NCBI GenBank assembly: GCA_016926875.1
Contig: JAFGNU010000017.1
Location: 80,625-144,624 of the forward strand
DNA: 64,000 nucleotides
Source: Anaerolineae bacterium
GTDB taxonomy: Bacteria; Chloroflexota; Anaerolineae; Aggregatilineales; Aggregatilineaceae
Reading direction: 5' to 3'
The position numbers and the translations under genes are program-made. Below, in pieces: positions 43,175 through 52,220 of this stretch (positions within the stretch are counted from its first letter, which is position 1; every line of letters begins with the position of its first letter). A model generated the notes under the pieces. The model was given only the letters and a program-made list of their open reading frames with translations. It was not told where the DNA came from and searched no databases.

Positions 43175-43579
43175 ATGCCAGATTACACTGTCGAGTTTCG
43201 CTGGGATATTTCACCCACCAGGGCAGTCCTATGGATCACACTCCAGGGCAATCTGCTGAGTGATCCCCAGTCAATTCCGACCATCATCGACCAGGCACAC
43301 GCCTACGCAGACCGCTATGAGGGGCACAAGCCGGTCTGCCTGGCCTATGACTTGAGCAGCACCGAGCAGCAGCTCCCGCTGGCAGCCCTGATGCGCCGGA
43401 CACGTATCAGCGCCAAAGTCAAACGCGTGGCGATCATTGGCGCGCGCGCGCGCACCGATGAGATGGCGGTGATCATTATGGCCAACGCCAAGCGTATCCC
43501 GTTTGAGTTTAAATTCTTCAAAACGCGGGAAGCAGCCCATAATTACCTGCACGGCGTAAACCACCAGGGCACACGCTAA
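43175..43579 (+). CDS. Hypothetical STAS/SpoIIAA-like protein
   Basis: 134 residues. An N-terminal beta strand pair (YTVEFRWDISPTRAVLWITLQG) is followed by alternating helices and strands (VCLAYDLSS, KRVAIIGAR), and a C-terminal FFKTREAAHNYLH, the plan of SpoIIAA-like STAS proteins. Small single-domain members have unknown roles. It is divergent from the gene at 42409-43086 with 88 bp between. Confidence 0.55.
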   Translation: MPDYTVEFRWDISPTRAVLWITLQGNLLSDPQSIPTIIDQAHAYADRYEGHKPVCLAYDLSSTEQQLPLAALMRRTRISAKVKRVAIIGARARTDEMAVIIMANAKRIPFEFKFFKTREAAHNYLHGVNHQGTR

Positions 43580-43764
43580 CTGCTCTGAACCGACGGTCTA
43601 TTCTCTCCAGATTATCTCCTTCGAACAGGTAGATGCTGGCATTACGCCAACAAAAAAGGCCGCCTCCACCGCCCGGCGGGCAGTTTCTGCTGCCAGTCTC
43701 CCAAAAAGCTGGCCGCCTGGGCAGACCATCACCCAGGCGGCAAACACTCATGAGCTAAACGAGA

Positions 43765-44859
43765 TTAGTAGCTGGGCACCAGTGCCAGGTCACCGACCAC
43801 CGGGCCGAACAGGTCCATCGCTGCCCAACCTTCGATCAGATACCCGGCCAGAACATCACCCACCGATGCCGTAGCGTAAGCACGCACCACGAACTGCGAG
43901 TTCCCGGCACGCTTGGCAACCACGGGCGTCCAGCAGCCGCCGGTTGCCGCATCGGCGAACAGGCAGGTTGCGGGCACCATGTAGCCGCCGTAGGTTTCGA
44001 GGGTAACGCCACCCGCCAGGATATTCACGCACACGCCGTGCGGGCTGGCCGCGATGCACTGATCCAGGATCGGATCATGCGGGCAGCCGGTGTACGGGCG
44101 TGGACGCTCTGCTGCCGAGCCGGGCAGATACCCCGCCGGGGTGTTCGGGCAGTAATCCTGTGTATCGGGATAGCCGTCCAGGTCGCTGTCACGCGGGGGG
44201 CGCGCCGCAGTATGCGGGCAGCCGGTGTACGGACGCGGACGCTCTGCCAACGAGCCGGGCAGGTATCCAGCCGGGGTGTACGGGCAGAAGTCAGCATTGT
44301 CCGGATAGCCGTCCAGGTCACTGTCACGATCTGGCCTGACCCCTTCATGCGGGCAGCCGGTGTACGGACGCGGACGCTCTGCCAACGAGCCAGGGGCATA
44401 TCCCGCCGGTGTGTTCGGGCAGAAGTCAGCATTGTCCGGGTAACCGTCCAGGTCGCTGTCGCGGTAGCCAAGATCGGGCGGCGGCACAGTTTCGGCTTCT
44501 GGCAGAATTGGTACTGTCTGGATCGGGATGTCACTGGCCGGTTGGTAAAGGCCACGATTCGACCAACCCACAGCACCGGCGTAGCAAATCCGCAGCCATT
44601 CGCCGGTGTGATTCATTGCGGTCGCCTTGACGATGGCCCCAGCGGGCACAACTACAATCGAGGCGCTGAACGAGGTTGCATACTGGCGCATATGCGCGTT
44701 GTAAATGGCCTCAGCGTCAACCCCATTTGCGCAAGAAAGGGGCTGCGCCATGAGTGAAGTCTCCGGCGCTTGAGGTACCGAGGCTTTGGCACTGGGCACG
44801 CCGATCAACCCGGCGGCCAAAGCAGCTGCTATGATGAAAAAAACTATAGCTTTCTTCAT
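43765..44859 (-). CDS. Secreted protein with SH3-like domain and TSP3-type calcium repeats
   Basis: 364 residues. Signal peptide (1-26), then an SH3b-like domain (about 45-105, ending GWSNRGLYQ), then three 45-residue repeats each beginning DSDLDGYPDNADFCP and ending RPYTGCPH, and a C-terminal beta-rich domain with Cys residues. The D-x-D-x-D-G-x-x-D pattern is the calcium-binding loop of thrombospondin type 3 repeats; the Cys pairs are conserved in all three. Likely a Ca-stabilised surface or matrix protein. GGAGGG lies before the ATG. Confidence 0.75.
   Translation of the reverse strand: MKKAIVFFIIAAALAAGLIGVPSAKASVPQAPETSLMAQPLSCANGVDAEAIYNAHMRQYATSFSASIVVVPAGAIVKATAMNHTGEWLRICYAGAVGWSNRGLYQPASDIPIQTVPILPEAETVPPPDLGYRDSDLDGYPDNADFCPNTPAGYAPGSLAERPRPYTGCPHEGVRPDRDSDLDGYPDNADFCPYTPAGYLPGSLAERPRPYTGCPHTAARPPRDSDLDGYPDTQDYCPNTPAGYLPGSAAERPRPYTGCPHDPILDQCIAASPHGVCVNILAGGVTLETYGGYMVPATCLFADAATGGCWTPVVAKRAGNSQFVVRAYATASVGDVLAGYLIEGWAAMDLFGPVVGDLALVPSY
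44056..44460 (-). repeat. Three 135-bp TSP3-type repeats
   Basis: Three in-frame units of 135 bp (45 residues) within the gene at 43765-44859. Units 1 and 2 differ at few positions; unit 3 differs more (DTQDYC). DNA similarity is high, including the RPYTGCPH end. Confidence 0.8.
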
Positions 44860-44929
44860 ACGAGAACATCCCTCCTATATTGATGCACCTGATTCTATGG
44901 AAACGTACCATCCATGAATTATAAATGGT

Positions 44930-45121
44930 ACTACCTGATTATATATCAGATATTGAAAGGCAGTCAACAACCTGGAAAACCCCGATTTTAGGCTATCCGC
45001 ACCGTAATCACTATAGTTATTTTTCTAATATCATATATTAATGATATGTTATAATTGGTTTTTTTGAACAATAAATAATCAATATATTTTCAATGCGTCA
45101 ATAATATGCAGCATATAATGA
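44930..45121. other. AT-rich intergenic tract with palindrome
   Basis: This 192-bp tract is far more AT-rich than its surroundings. It includes ATATCAT-ATATTA-ATGATAT (about 45028-45047) and long A/T runs. It lies between the divergent secreted-protein gene (start 44859) and gyrA (start 45509). No coding frame is seen. It may hold promoters for both sides or a protein-binding site. Confidence 0.5.
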
Positions 45122-45326
45122 TTGAATAAAAACTGCCCCATCTGTTCTCAACAGAATATCAAGCAACCGCCACGGCCTGACACACGGAGCGCACATCATC
45201 CTGGAGCGCACCATGCCGGTTTGATGGCGCCGTTGCTGGCATCAGCCGGGGATTCGCGTCTGCCATCGCCCCACACCGCCCTGCTCCCACGCCTTCTCAA
45301 AATTCGCCTGAAACTGCCGCTTGCGG

Positions 45327-45332
45327 TATAAT
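45327..45332 (+). promoter_or_regulatory. Probable gyrA -10 element
   Basis: TATAAT preceded by GCGG; a weak -35 (TTCGCC, 18 bp upstream). It is about 175 bp before the gyrA ATG, so transcripts would carry a leader with the hairpin at 45423-45451. Confidence 0.5.
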
Positions 45333-45422
45333 CTACCTATCAAAATGGCGGGGCAAGGAACCTGCCCATATAGCGGTTGGACCGGGCTGGCGAGGCCCTT
45401 TGTATGGATACAGAACACCACC

Positions 45423-45451
45423 GGGCGACCCTGACTTCCCCCAGGTCGCCC
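45423..45451 (+). promoter_or_regulatory. Hairpin in the gyrA leader
   Basis: GGGCGACC / GGTCGCCC, perfect 8-bp stem with a 13-nt loop in the predicted leader. No T-run follows, so it is not a terminator; it may affect RNA stability or translation. Confidence 0.35.
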
Positions 45452-45508
45452 GCCTGATTCAAATGAGACGTATGAAAGACACGCCCGTGATACGCACAGG
45501 ACAACTCC

Positions 45509-48049
45509 ATGGATATTGGTACCGTTCGACAGGTTAAGATTGACGACGAGATGCGCGGGTCCTACCTGGATTACGCCATGAGCGTGATCGTGGCCCGCGC
45601 CCTGCCCGACGCCCGCGATGGGCTGAAGCCGGTGCACCGCCGCATTCTCTACGCGATGCACGATATGGGCATCCGGGCCAACTCGTCGTACAAAAAATCG
45701 GCGCGCATCGTGGGCGAGGTGCTGGGTAAGTACCATCCCCACGGTGACAGCGCCGTTTATGACGCCATGGCCCGTATGGCGCAGGATTTTTCACTGCGTT
45801 ACCTGCTGGTCGATGGGCAGGGCAACTTCGGCAGCATCGACGGTGACAGCCCTGCCGCCATGCGCTACACCGAGGCGCGGCTGGGCCGCATTGCCGAAGA
45901 ACTGCTCGAAGACATCGACATGGACACGGTCGATTTTGTGCCCAACTTCGACGAATCGCTGACCGAACCCGAAGTGCTGCCTGCCAAGCTGCCAAACCTG
46001 CTGCTCAACGGCACCAGCGGCATCGCCGTTGGCATGGCAACCAACATCCCGCCTCACAACTTGCGCGAGATCACCGATGCGATCACGTTCATGATCAACC
46101 GGATGATCGCGTACCCAGGCGATCCCGACGATGCCACCACCGACATTACCGTTGATGACCTGATGCGCTTTGTCACCGGGCCGGACTTCCCGACCGGGGC
46201 GCTGATCGTTGGTGGAGCCGAACTCAAGGAAGCCTATGCAACCGGCAAGGGCCGGATCGTGATGCGCGCCCGCACCGAGATCGAGGAAATGCGCGGCGAC
46301 CGCTTCCGCATCGTCGTGACCGAAATCCCCTACCAGGTGAACAAGTCGCTGATCCTGGAACGGATCGCCGGGTTGGTGCGTGATGGCCGCCTGAATATGA
46401 TCTCCGATCTGCGTGACGAATCGGACCGGCACGGGCTGTCGATTGTGATCGAACTCAAGCGCGGCGCGCAGCCCCGCACCGTGCTCAACCGCCTGCTGAA
46501 GTTCACCCAGTTGCAGAGCACGTTTGGCGTGCAGATGTTGGCGCTGGTCAACGGTGAACCGCGCCTGCTCAGCCTGCGCCGCGCCCTGCACCTGTACATC
46601 GATCACCGCCGCACGGTGATCCGCCGCCGCAGCGAGTACGAGCTGGCAAAAGCGCGCGCCCGCGCCCACATCCTCGAAGGGCTGCTCAAGGCGTTGGCGA
46701 CCATCGAAGATATTATCCAGACCATCCGCCGGGCTGAGGATACCAATATCGCCCGCGAGCGCCTGATGGACCGTTTTGGACTGAGTGAAATCCAGGCGAA
46801 CGCGATCCTGGATATGCAGCTTCGCCGCCTGGCCGCGCTGGAACAGCAAAAGATCGAGGACGAGTACCGCCAGATTCGGGATTACATCACCTACCTGGAA
46901 GACCTGCTCGCCTCACCGCGTAAAATCCTGGCCCTGATCCGTGATGATTTGCAGGCGCTCACCGAGCAGTACGGCGACGAGCGCCGGACCGAGCTGGCGC
47001 TGGACACGGTCATCGACTTTACCGACAGTGACCTGATCCGTGACGAGGAAGTGCTGATCAGCCTGACCGAGCGCGGCTATATCAAGCGCGTCCCGGCGGA
47101 CGCGTACCGCTCGCAGCGGCGCGGCGGCAAGGGCGTCACCGGCATGACGACGCGCGACGAGGACACGGTCGAGCACCTGTACGCTGCCGGGTCGCTGGAC
47201 CATGTGCTGTTCTTCACCGACCGGGGCAAAGTGTACGCCGAGCGCGCGTATATGATCCCCGAATCGGCGCGCGGCGCCAAGGGGACGCTGATCAATGCCT
47301 TCCTGGCGCTCGAACCGGAAGAATATGTGACTGCCATCGCCAGCGTGCCGACCTTCGAGGACACAGAGGGGTACTTCGTATTGTGCACGCGCCAGGGCCG
47401 TATCAAGCGCGTGCCGGTCAGCGCCTTTGCTGCGGTGCGCAGCAACGGCCTGATCGCCATGCCGCTCGAAGACGATGACTACCTCGGTTGGGTCCGGCGC
47501 ACGACCGGCGATCAAGACCTGATCCTGGCCACGCGCTGGGGACAGAGCATCCGGTTTGACGAGCGCGACGTGCGCGTCATGGGCCGCACGGCCTACGGCG
47601 TGAACGCGATCCGTTTCCTGGAAGAAGACGAGCTGACCGGCATGGACGTTATCACCGACCCGGACGCCGAACTGCTGGTTGTCACCGAACAGGGCTATGG
47701 CAAGCGCACGCCGCTGCACGAATACAAGTCACAGCGCCGTTATGGGAGCGGTCTCCGCACCCTGGCGAAAATGTTCGACAAGACCGGCCCAATCATCGGG
47801 ACGTGTGTGGTCAAACCCGGCGACGGGCTGACGCTGATCACGGCGGGCGGGATCGCGCTGCGCACCGAGGTAGACATGATCAGCGTCTACGGACGTGCTA
47901 CGTCCGGCGTGCAGTTGATCGACCTGGCCGACGATGATGTGCTGGTCAGCATCGCCATCGTCACCAGCCAGCCGCTTGACAAACACGACACGCAGGAGCT
48001 AGACGCCCTCAACGGGCACGACGGCCTGCCACTTCCCGCTGACAACTAG
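45509..48049 (+). CDS. gyrA: DNA gyrase subunit A
   Basis: 846 residues, full length. The N-terminal breakage-reunion domain has the catalytic Tyr120 in AAMRYTEAR and a quinolone-determining region [18 protein letters not shown] with Ser81 and Asp85, the usual sensitive-type residues. The C-terminal beta-pinwheel contains the GyrA box QRRGGKG (536-542), which separates gyrase from topoisomerase IV. It relaxes and supercoils DNA with GyrB, which is not in the window. A strong hairpin terminator follows. Confidence 0.95.
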   Translation: MDIGTVRQVKIDDEMRGSYLDYAMSVIVARALPDARDGLKPVHRRILYAMHDMGIRANSSYKKSARIVGEVLGKYHPHGDSAVYDAMARMAQDFSLRYLLVDGQGNFGSIDGDSPAAMRYTEARLGRIAEELLEDIDMDTVDFVPNFDESLTEPEVLPAKLPNLLLNGTSGIAVGMATNIPPHNLREITDAITFMINRMIAYPGDPDDATTDITVDDLMRFVTGPDFPTGALIVGGAELKEAYATGKGRIVMRARTEIEEMRGDRFRIVVTEIPYQVNKSLILERIAGLVRDGRLNMISDLRDESDRHGLSIVIELKRGAQPRTVLNRLLKFTQLQSTFGVQMLALVNGEPRLLSLRRALHLYIDHRRTVIRRRSEYELAKARARAHILEGLLKALATIEDIIQTIRRAEDTNIARERLMDRFGLSEIQANAILDMQLRRLAALEQQKIEDEYRQIRDYITYLEDLLASPRKILALIRDDLQALTEQYGDERRTELALDTVIDFTDSDLIRDEEVLISLTERGYIKRVPADAYRSQRRGGKGVTGMTTRDEDTVEHLYAAGSLDHVLFFTDRGKVYAERAYMIPESARGAKGTLINAFLALEPEEYVTAIASVPTFEDTEGYFVLCTRQGRIKRVPVSAFAAVRSNGLIAMPLEDDDYLGWVRRTTGDQDLILATRWGQSIRFDERDVRVMGRTAYGVNAIRFLEEDELTGMDVITDPDAELLVVTEQGYGKRTPLHEYKSQRRYGSGLRTLAKMFDKTGPIIGTCVVKPGDGLTLITAGGIALRTEVDMISVYGRATSGVQLIDLADDDVLVSIAIVTSQPLDKHDTQELDALNGHDGLPLPADN

Positions 48050-48116
48050 CGCAGTACGGACTGGCTGCTTCAGCCGAAAAAACGCTGTCCACTGCCTGAA
48101 TCGGGATAAGTCGAGA

Positions 48117-48156
48117 ACAACAACGGGAGCACGTGCGGGTGCTCCCGGTTGTTTAA
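48117..48156. terminator. Bidirectional terminator after gyrA
   Basis: AACAACGGGAGCAC pairs with GTGCTCCCGGTTGTT around a GTGCG loop. It lies between the ends of gyrA (plus) and the converging gene at 48179 (minus), and has A/T tails on both sides. Confidence 0.75.
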
Positions 48157-48178
48157 ATACTCGCGGTGTTTTGTATGG

Positions 48179-48997
48179 CTACTCTTTGGGTGGCGGCGGG
48201 CCGGTGGGAGTGGGCGTCGGCGGCAGGTAATCTTCTTCCACCTGAATGCCAAAGTCGACAAAATCCATATCTTCTGCCAGTTCGAACGGGACCAGTTCAA
48301 AGAAGTGCGACTGGTAGCCTGGGGCGCCAACAAACACCATGTAATCGTCAGGGACAAGGTCAATCGAGTACTGCCCCTCTTCATCTGCAAACGTGAACAG
48401 CCCATCATATGGCGGCCATGAGTACGTATCCTGGCCCAGCATCAGCAGGGTAATACAGGGCGTGACAAAAATGTTGGCTCCGGGGATGGGATCGCCGGTA
48501 TCATCGTCTTTGATGGTGCCGGTGAAGGTTACCGCGTCACCCTCTGGAAACTCGCAATCTCCGGTATCAGGCTCCAGATCAAGCGGATCATCAATGATCG
48601 TGTCACCTTCAACATATACCGTTTTATACGTTGATTGGAACCCGTCCGCGCTGGCAGCCGTCAGGTAGTGACCGGGGACCAGGTCGGAGAATGAGAACTC
48701 GCCGTTTTCGTCCGTCGTGGTTTGCAGCGCATCGTCTGATACAAAACGATAAAGATAGTATCCTTCTTCGAGCCTGAACACGTTGTCATGCGGTCGCGCC
48801 CAATAGACGACGAGCCAGTCATTATCAATCGATACCGTTGCATTCTCGATTGGCACTCCGTCTTTGTCGGTGACTTGACCCGAAACAGACGCAGTCGCTT
48901 CATCGTCCTGGCGCGCAACAACCGTTGTCAGCCCGCCAAGCAGGATAGCTAGCGCTGCCAGCGCTGTGCAAACAATGATCGGGGTCCTTCTCCTCAT
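48179..48997 (-). CDS. Secreted protein with carboxypeptidase-regulatory-like domains
   Basis: 272 residues from ATG 48997 (AAGGAG 7 nt upstream). Signal helix at 5-28, then two or more CarboxypepD_reg-like beta-sandwich domains: VSGQVTDKDGVPIENATVSI with GEFSFSDLVPGHYLTA, and FTGTIKDDDTGDPIPGANIFV with GQYSIDLVPDDYMVF. It ends in a Thr/Pro tail. These domains are structural or binding modules of surface proteins; no enzyme domain is present. Confidence 0.75.
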   Translation of the reverse strand: MRRRTPIIVCTALAALAILLGGLTTVVARQDDEATASVSGQVTDKDGVPIENATVSIDNDWLVVYWARPHDNVFRLEEGYYLYRFVSDDALQTTTDENGEFSFSDLVPGHYLTAASADGFQSTYKTVYVEGDTIIDDPLDLEPDTGDCEFPEGDAVTFTGTIKDDDTGDPIPGANIFVTPCITLLMLGQDTYSWPPYDGLFTFADEEGQYSIDLVPDDYMVFVGAPGYQSHFFELVPFELAEDMDFVDFGIQVEEDYLPPTPTPTGPPPPKE

Positions 48998-49156
48998 GCT
49001 CTTTCTCCTTGTATATCTGTGCATTTATTGATGAGTGCTGCTCTGGTTTTATGCAGCCAGCTTTCACTGTATATTACAACAGCAGGCATAACACAAGTTG
49101 CCCTGCATGTGAACCAGATTCCACAGCGCTGGAAACTGCCTGCAAGGGAGCACACC

Positions 49157-49564
49157 ATGCCAAACCAATCAAAAATACTGCTTATCGACGCGGCCATTAA
49201 CCTGATTCTCGGCCTGCTGCTGGTTGCCTTGAGTGACTCGATCACCGATACGCTGGGCGTGCCGCACACCGATCAAAAATTCTATGCCAGCATCCTGGGC
49301 GGCGTGTTCATCGGCATCACAATCGCGCTGGTGGTCGAGGCATTGCGCGGCCCGGCAGGATTGGTTGGGCTGGGACTGGGCGGCGCGATCAGCATCAACC
49401 TGTGCGGCGGCCTGACCCTGACCGCCTGGTTGATCGCGGGCGATCTCGACCTGCCGACCAAAGGCCGCGTGTTCCTGTGGGGCCTGGCGATTCTGCTGGT
49501 GGCTGTCAGCAGCAGCGAGTTATGGATCCATATCCAGCGCCGCCGGGTGGCGCGTGATCGCTGA
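49157..49564 (+). CDS. Small membrane protein
   Basis: 135 residues with four transmembrane helices (about 8-25, 40-58, 65-88, 100-120) and a basic C-terminus. ATG 49157 has AAGGGAG 8 nt upstream. It resembles small hypothetical membrane proteins widely seen in Chloroflexota; no family function is assigned. It starts about 160 bp after the divergent gene at 48997. Confidence 0.6.
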   Translation: MPNQSKILLIDAAINLILGLLLVALSDSITDTLGVPHTDQKFYASILGGVFIGITIALVVEALRGPAGLVGLGLGGAISINLCGGLTLTAWLIAGDLDLPTKGRVFLWGLAILLVAVSSSELWIHIQRRRVARDR

Positions 49565-49640
49565 GGCCCACGCGTTTGGATTCCCTAACCCGGCAGTGAA
49601 AACCCTGGTCAAATACCCCGCCCTGCCGTACACTGGGACC

Positions 49641-51008
49641 ATGTTCGACTACCCGATTACCCTCGACGCCGGTCCCGGCCCGCTGCTGGCCTGCCTGCCG
49701 GAACCCGATCCCGACGCCATCGCCGCGACAGCCGTCGCATTCGCCAATACCGACGGCGGCACGCTGCTGATCGGTGTGGATGCCGGGGGCAGGCGCACGG
49801 CTGACATCGACGAACAGGCGCTTAATGCCGCGCTCGAACAGGCAGCGGCGCTGTGCGATCCCCCGCTCAACCTGGACCGCCGTGAGCCTGTCAACACGCC
49901 GGACGGCCCGGTGATCGCGCTGCGCGTGGGGCGCGGGGCGGGCGTCTACGCACTGCACGATGGGCAGGTGCTGGCCCGTGCCGGAAGCGATAACCGCGTG
50001 CTGAACGGCGCCGAAATCCGGCGGTTGATCTCGGCCCGGACCAGCGGCGATTTTGACGCCGAGATCGTGCCCGGCGCCTCAGCGGACGATCTCGATCCCG
50101 CGCTGGTCGATGCGTTCATCGCCCGGCGTGCAGACCGGCTCCACCAACCGCCGCCCGCCGATCCCGGCAACCTGCTGATCATAGTCGGCGCGCTGACGCC
50201 GGGTCAGCAGGTAACGGTAGCCGGGATGCTGCTGTTTAGCCGCGAACCGCAGCGCTGGCTGCCCCACAGCGGCGCCCGCTTTCAGCACGTCATCGGCACC
50301 CAATCACCGCCCGGCGGCGAGGCGCACACCCTGGCCCATGACCGGGCGCTGACCGGCCCGCTGGTACACCTGATCGACCAGATGGGGACGCTTATTCAAG
50401 AGCAGGTGCGCTCTTACACGCTCAGCGGCACACCGGACGAGGTGGCCTATCCGCCGGTCGCCGTGCGCGAAGCGCTGGTGAATGCCGTCTGCCACCGGGA
50501 TTACCGGCTGCGCGGGCAGAGCGTGATAGTTCGCCTGTTTTCCGACCGCCTGGAAATCACCAGTCCCGGCGGACTGCCCGGCTTTCTGACGCCGGATCAC
50601 CTGGTTGGCGGGCGTTACAGCCGCAATCCGCGCCTGAGCGCGTGCCTGTATGCGTGGGGATACATCGAGGAACCAAGGGGCCTGCGCCGCATGATCGACG
50701 CCATGAAAAACGCCGGACGCTCACGACCGCAGTTTCTAGCGCAGCCCTACAGTCTGACCGTCCGGCTGTACAACGCCCGCGCTGCCATTACCACGTTGGC
50801 GGATGATGCTCCAGTTCACCTCAACGCGCGGCAGCAGCGAGCGCTGTCATACATCCAGCAGCATGGCAGCATCACCACCCGCGAACTGTGCGCCCTGTAT
50901 CCAAAAGTGCGGCCTTCCCTGCTCCACCAGGACCTGTCCGGGCTGGTCCGGCACAGGCGGCTGCGCAAGGTCCGGTCGCGCGGCGGAGTGTACTACATCG
51001 TGTGCTAG
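49641..51008 (+). CDS. AlbA_2 (Schlafen-like)/GHKL ATPase-type protein with winged helix
   Basis: 455 residues from ATG 49641. Residues 1-110 form an AlbA_2 (Schlafen) domain (ATAVAFANTDGGTLLIGV). A middle part contains VAVREALVNAVCHRDY, the N-box of the HATPase_c_4 domain, and FSDRLEITSPGGLP with the G-box. A C-terminal winged helix is HGSITTRELCALYP. This domain order is typical of putative transcriptional regulators/RecG-like ATP-binding proteins, common in genomes with many accessory genes. DNA binding is likely, the target unknown. The frame extends upstream to 49554, overlapping the previous gene, without a ribosome site. Confidence 0.75.
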   Translation: MFDYPITLDAGPGPLLACLPEPDPDAIAATAVAFANTDGGTLLIGVDAGGRRTADIDEQALNAALEQAAALCDPPLNLDRREPVNTPDGPVIALRVGRGAGVYALHDGQVLARAGSDNRVLNGAEIRRLISARTSGDFDAEIVPGASADDLDPALVDAFIARRADRLHQPPPADPGNLLIIVGALTPGQQVTVAGMLLFSREPQRWLPHSGARFQHVIGTQSPPGGEAHTLAHDRALTGPLVHLIDQMGTLIQEQVRSYTLSGTPDEVAYPPVAVREALVNAVCHRDYRLRGQSVIVRLFSDRLEITSPGGLPGFLTPDHLVGGRYSRNPRLSACLYAWGYIEEPRGLRRMIDAMKNAGRSRPQFLAQPYSLTVRLYNARAAITTLADDAPVHLNARQQRALSYIQQHGSITTRELCALYPKVRPSLLHQDLSGLVRHRRLRKVRSRGGVYYIVC

Positions 51009-51033
51009 CAGGGCGCGGGGCCGCCCGTTGCTT

Positions 51034-51082
51034 GTAGGGGCGGCTCGGTGAGTCGCCCAGGGCAGAGCAAACCCTGTCCTAC
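51034..51082. repeat. Dispersed palindromic repeat, degraded composite copy
   Basis: 49 bp, starts GTAGGGGCGGCTC-GGT-GAGTCGCCC, then a decayed second hairpin (GGGCAGAGCAAACCCTGTCC) and a final TAC. Aligns with 42344-42393 almost end to end. Its right end provides the stop codon of the DUF362 gene. Confidence 0.7.
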
Positions 51083-52137
51083 GCCGCTTCCAGCAGCACT
51101 GCCTGGATCGTCTCGGCATAGGCAGCGCTGTCGGCGTCTCCGGTGAGCAGTTCGATCTTGGCCGGATCATCCACGCCCAGCGCCAGCTCGACGGCGCGCG
51201 CGATCTGCTCCTGCTCAAAGATCGCGCCCCGGCTGACCTCGCCTGTTGTGCCAAAATAGCGCAGCAGCGCCACGCCAACCGCATCCACCGCCACCCGGTC
51301 GGTCCCGGCCAGGATCACCTGGGGATGCACCAGGCCGCCTGTGTCCGGTCCGCCGGTCACAAAAGCGTCGACGCCGTCCAGCACGATCAGATCGGGTTCG
51401 TAGGCAACGTTGATCTCCGCGATCATGCGGCGCTGGTGAATCGAGCCATGCAGTTCGTTCATGTAGTTATACGCGCTGCCGGGCACCGTTTTTGCCGCCA
51501 CGCCCACCGAATTTTTCAGCGACAGGGTGAAGTGCCCGCCGTAGCGGTGTGTCTTCAGGCAGCAGGCCTGCACCACGCTCTCGGCGTCTACCACCGGGCG
51601 CGCAACCGGGAAGCCGTTTTGCCAATGGCTACTTTCCGGCTGGATCAACACCCAGTCATCAACCGTCAGATCATCGAACACCAACGTCTCAAATCCCAGC
51701 GCCCCGGCCATATCAGAGATGCCTTTTTGCTGCATCACCTGGCGCGTATTGCCCATGCCGCTGCGGTCGCCCACCGTGATCGTGTTCGCGTCCATCTCGC
51801 CCAGGCGCGCGATCAACGCGCTCAGCGTGTCGTTGTGGGTCGATCCTGGCGTGGGATCGGCGCTGTTGTAATTCGGCTTGACAAATACCTGCTTGCCCTG
51901 CACCGGGTTGATCCCCAGCAGGTCCAGTGCTCTACTCACGCCGTCGGTCCGGTCGTCCGTCTTGACAAACGCCACCTGCGCGCCGGAAATATCCCGGCGC
52001 CGGAGCGGGACCGGGCGCGTTTCCATCTCGGATGCTGCCATGCTCCTATCCTGTATGCCTATGTGCGCCAGCAGCGCGCCACCAGCCGCCCCGGCGGCTC
52101 CTTTGATGAACTGGCGTCGATTGAGTCTGCGATGCAT
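51079..52137 (-). CDS. Tat-exported DUF362 protein
   Basis: 352 residues. The N-terminus RRLNRRQFIKGAAGAAGG is a twin-arginine signal with a hydrophobic stretch after it. The body matches DUF362: VFVKPNYNSADPTPGSTHND, LKTHRYGGHFTLSLKNSVGVA and VLDGVDAFVTGGPDTGG. DUF362 proteins are often linked to iron-sulfur or metal-dependent reactions; no ferredoxin-type Cys motif is seen here, so this is the single-domain form. Its stop codon lies inside the palindromic repeat at 51034-51082, so the C-terminus may have been changed by that element. Confidence 0.75.
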   Translation of the reverse strand: MHRRLNRRQFIKGAAGAAGGALLAHIGIQDRSMAASEMETRPVPLRRRDISGAQVAFVKTDDRTDGVSRALDLLGINPVQGKQVFVKPNYNSADPTPGSTHNDTLSALIARLGEMDANTITVGDRSGMGNTRQVMQQKGISDMAGALGFETLVFDDLTVDDWVLIQPESSHWQNGFPVARPVVDAESVVQACCLKTHRYGGHFTLSLKNSVGVAAKTVPGSAYNYMNELHGSIHQRRMIAEINVAYEPDLIVLDGVDAFVTGGPDTGGLVHPQVILAGTDRVAVDAVGVALLRYFGTTGEVSRGAIFEQEQIARAVELALGVDDPAKIELLTGDADSAAYAETIQAVLLEAA

Positions 52138-52220
52138 GCCTTCCAGTCCTCACGGTCTAGCCAACAGTTATCAGGTTATACGTGCACACCGGGTCGATTG
52201 GCGAATCCACTGTACAGCCC

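Noticed and set aside
44056..44460. Repeats as a CRISPR or satellite array
   Set aside because: Units are 135 bp, in frame and code for conserved Ca-binding loops.
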